This document shows positions 10,138 through 10,685 of a stretch of 10,685 nucleotides of DNA, piece by piece; position 1 is the first letter of the stretch; every line of letters begins with the position of its first letter. Source of the stretch: Conidiobolus incongruus B7586. Its lineage: Eukaryota; Entomophthoromycota; Entomophthoromycetes; Entomophthorales; Conidiobolaceae. The stretch lies in NCBI GenBank assembly GCA_000697335.1, contig JNEM01016266.1, positions 1 to 10,685 on the forward strand. The letters run 5' to 3'. The notes below the pieces were generated by a model that had not been told where the DNA came from, ran no database searches, and worked only from the letters and a program-made list of their open reading frames with translations. The position numbers and the translations under genes were made by a program.

Positions 10138-10156
10138 AGATGTGTATAAGAGACAG
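10138..10156 (+). other. Tn5 mosaic end (Nextera adapter), artefact
   Basis: AGATGTGTATAAGAGACAG is an exact 19-of-19 match to the engineered Tn5 mosaic end used in transposase-based sequencing libraries. The mosaic end is a laboratory hybrid of the two natural IS50 ends, so it is not expected in a natural genome, and a chance match in this window is negligible. The adapter-specific bases that normally precede it are absent; the flanking DNA is AT-rich on both sides. The site most likely marks a false join or untrimmed library sequence in the assembly. Confidence 0.97.
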
Positions 10157-10685
10157 TAATATAGGCGTGGTGAAGAAAACAAAAAGTATTGTAAATATAT
10201 TATATATATTAATATTCAAACCAAATTATTTTAATAATTATATAAAATTAATATTATAAAATATAATATTTTGAGAGACTAATTTTAAAATTAATTATTT
10301 AAAAATTTCATAATTAATATCAATTTTTAAAAAATCAAGTAATTTATATTCTTAATATTAATTAAACTATATAAATATATTGATATAAGTAATAATCATG
10401 GCTTTTCCCTATTCACTCAATATTTACTTTTTTTTATGATTTTTGATTATTATTTTGTCTTAAAAATAAAACTATAAATAACAGTATAATATTTTATATT
10501 AGCTTTGTTATTTTATTTTTTTATTATATATCTATTAATTAATTTATTAAAATTTTTCAATAAATTCAAAATTATATTAAATTAATTATATCTTTTTTAT
10601 TTGAAATCTTTTTTTATATTTTATTGATTTTAATATATATTTTTATATATAATAACTTAAAAAATTAAATAATTAAAATTAATAT
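10157..10685. other. AT-rich DNA after the adapter, linkage uncertain
   Basis: No gene is seen. The first 30 bases after the mosaic end include TAGGCGTGGTGAAGAAAAC, clearly richer in G than anything else within hundreds of bases. The rest returns to the A/T-dominated composition of the spacer before the adapter. Because of the adapter, this part may not be adjacent to the rest of the window in the real genome. Confidence 0.7.

Noticed and set aside
10138-10156. A natural Tn5/IS50 insertion end
   Set aside because: The 19-mer is the engineered mosaic end, which differs from both natural IS50 ends, and there is no transposase or resistance gene nearby.
1-10685. CRISPR arrays, tRNA or rRNA genes, bacterial operons
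   Set aside because: No regularly spaced repeats, no tRNA-like cloverleaf boxes and no rRNA-like conserved stretches were seen; the gene structure is eukaryotic.

Overview
This window looks like nuclear DNA from a very AT-rich eukaryote, most likely a fungus. The clues are one aldehyde dehydrogenase gene with a single 55-nt GT–AG intron, the standard genetic code, and long gene-free AT-rich spacers. The one intact coding region is near 42% G+C (25 of 60 bases in 7441–7500), while spacers can be almost pure A/T (1 G/C of 60 bases in 9481–9540). Placement among early-diverging fungi is a guess from the protein's flavour and the base composition. No marker gene settles it.

Layout. (1) 1–2220 is AT-rich and holds the dead transposase of a mariner element (DD34D), about 349–1380. 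Its decay is dominated by C-to-T and G-to-A changes with the frame largely kept, which resembles repeat-induced point mutation. (2) 3039–4938 is a decayed, intron-bearing copy of the aldehyde dehydrogenase gene, carrying an insertion of about 285 bp. (3) 4939–6990 is spacer, with a weak candidate for a short TTAA-flanked piggyBac-like element at 5075–5376. (4) 6991–8662 is the intact aldehyde dehydrogenase gene: two exons, 538 residues, and a hydrophobic C-terminal tail like that of membrane-bound fatty aldehyde dehydrogenases. (5) 8663–10685 is an extremely AT-rich spacer. It contains an exact 19-bp Tn5 mosaic end (10138–10156), a synthetic library sequence that marks a probable assembly artefact or false join.

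How the parts relate: the two aldehyde dehydrogenase loci are on the same strand about 3.95 kb apart, start to start. Both have the intron at the same place, so they arose by DNA-level tandem duplication, after which the upstream copy died. I found no credible new multi-gene system. The best leads are the RIP-like decay of the mariner, the tandem gene/pseudogene pair and the adapter sequence.
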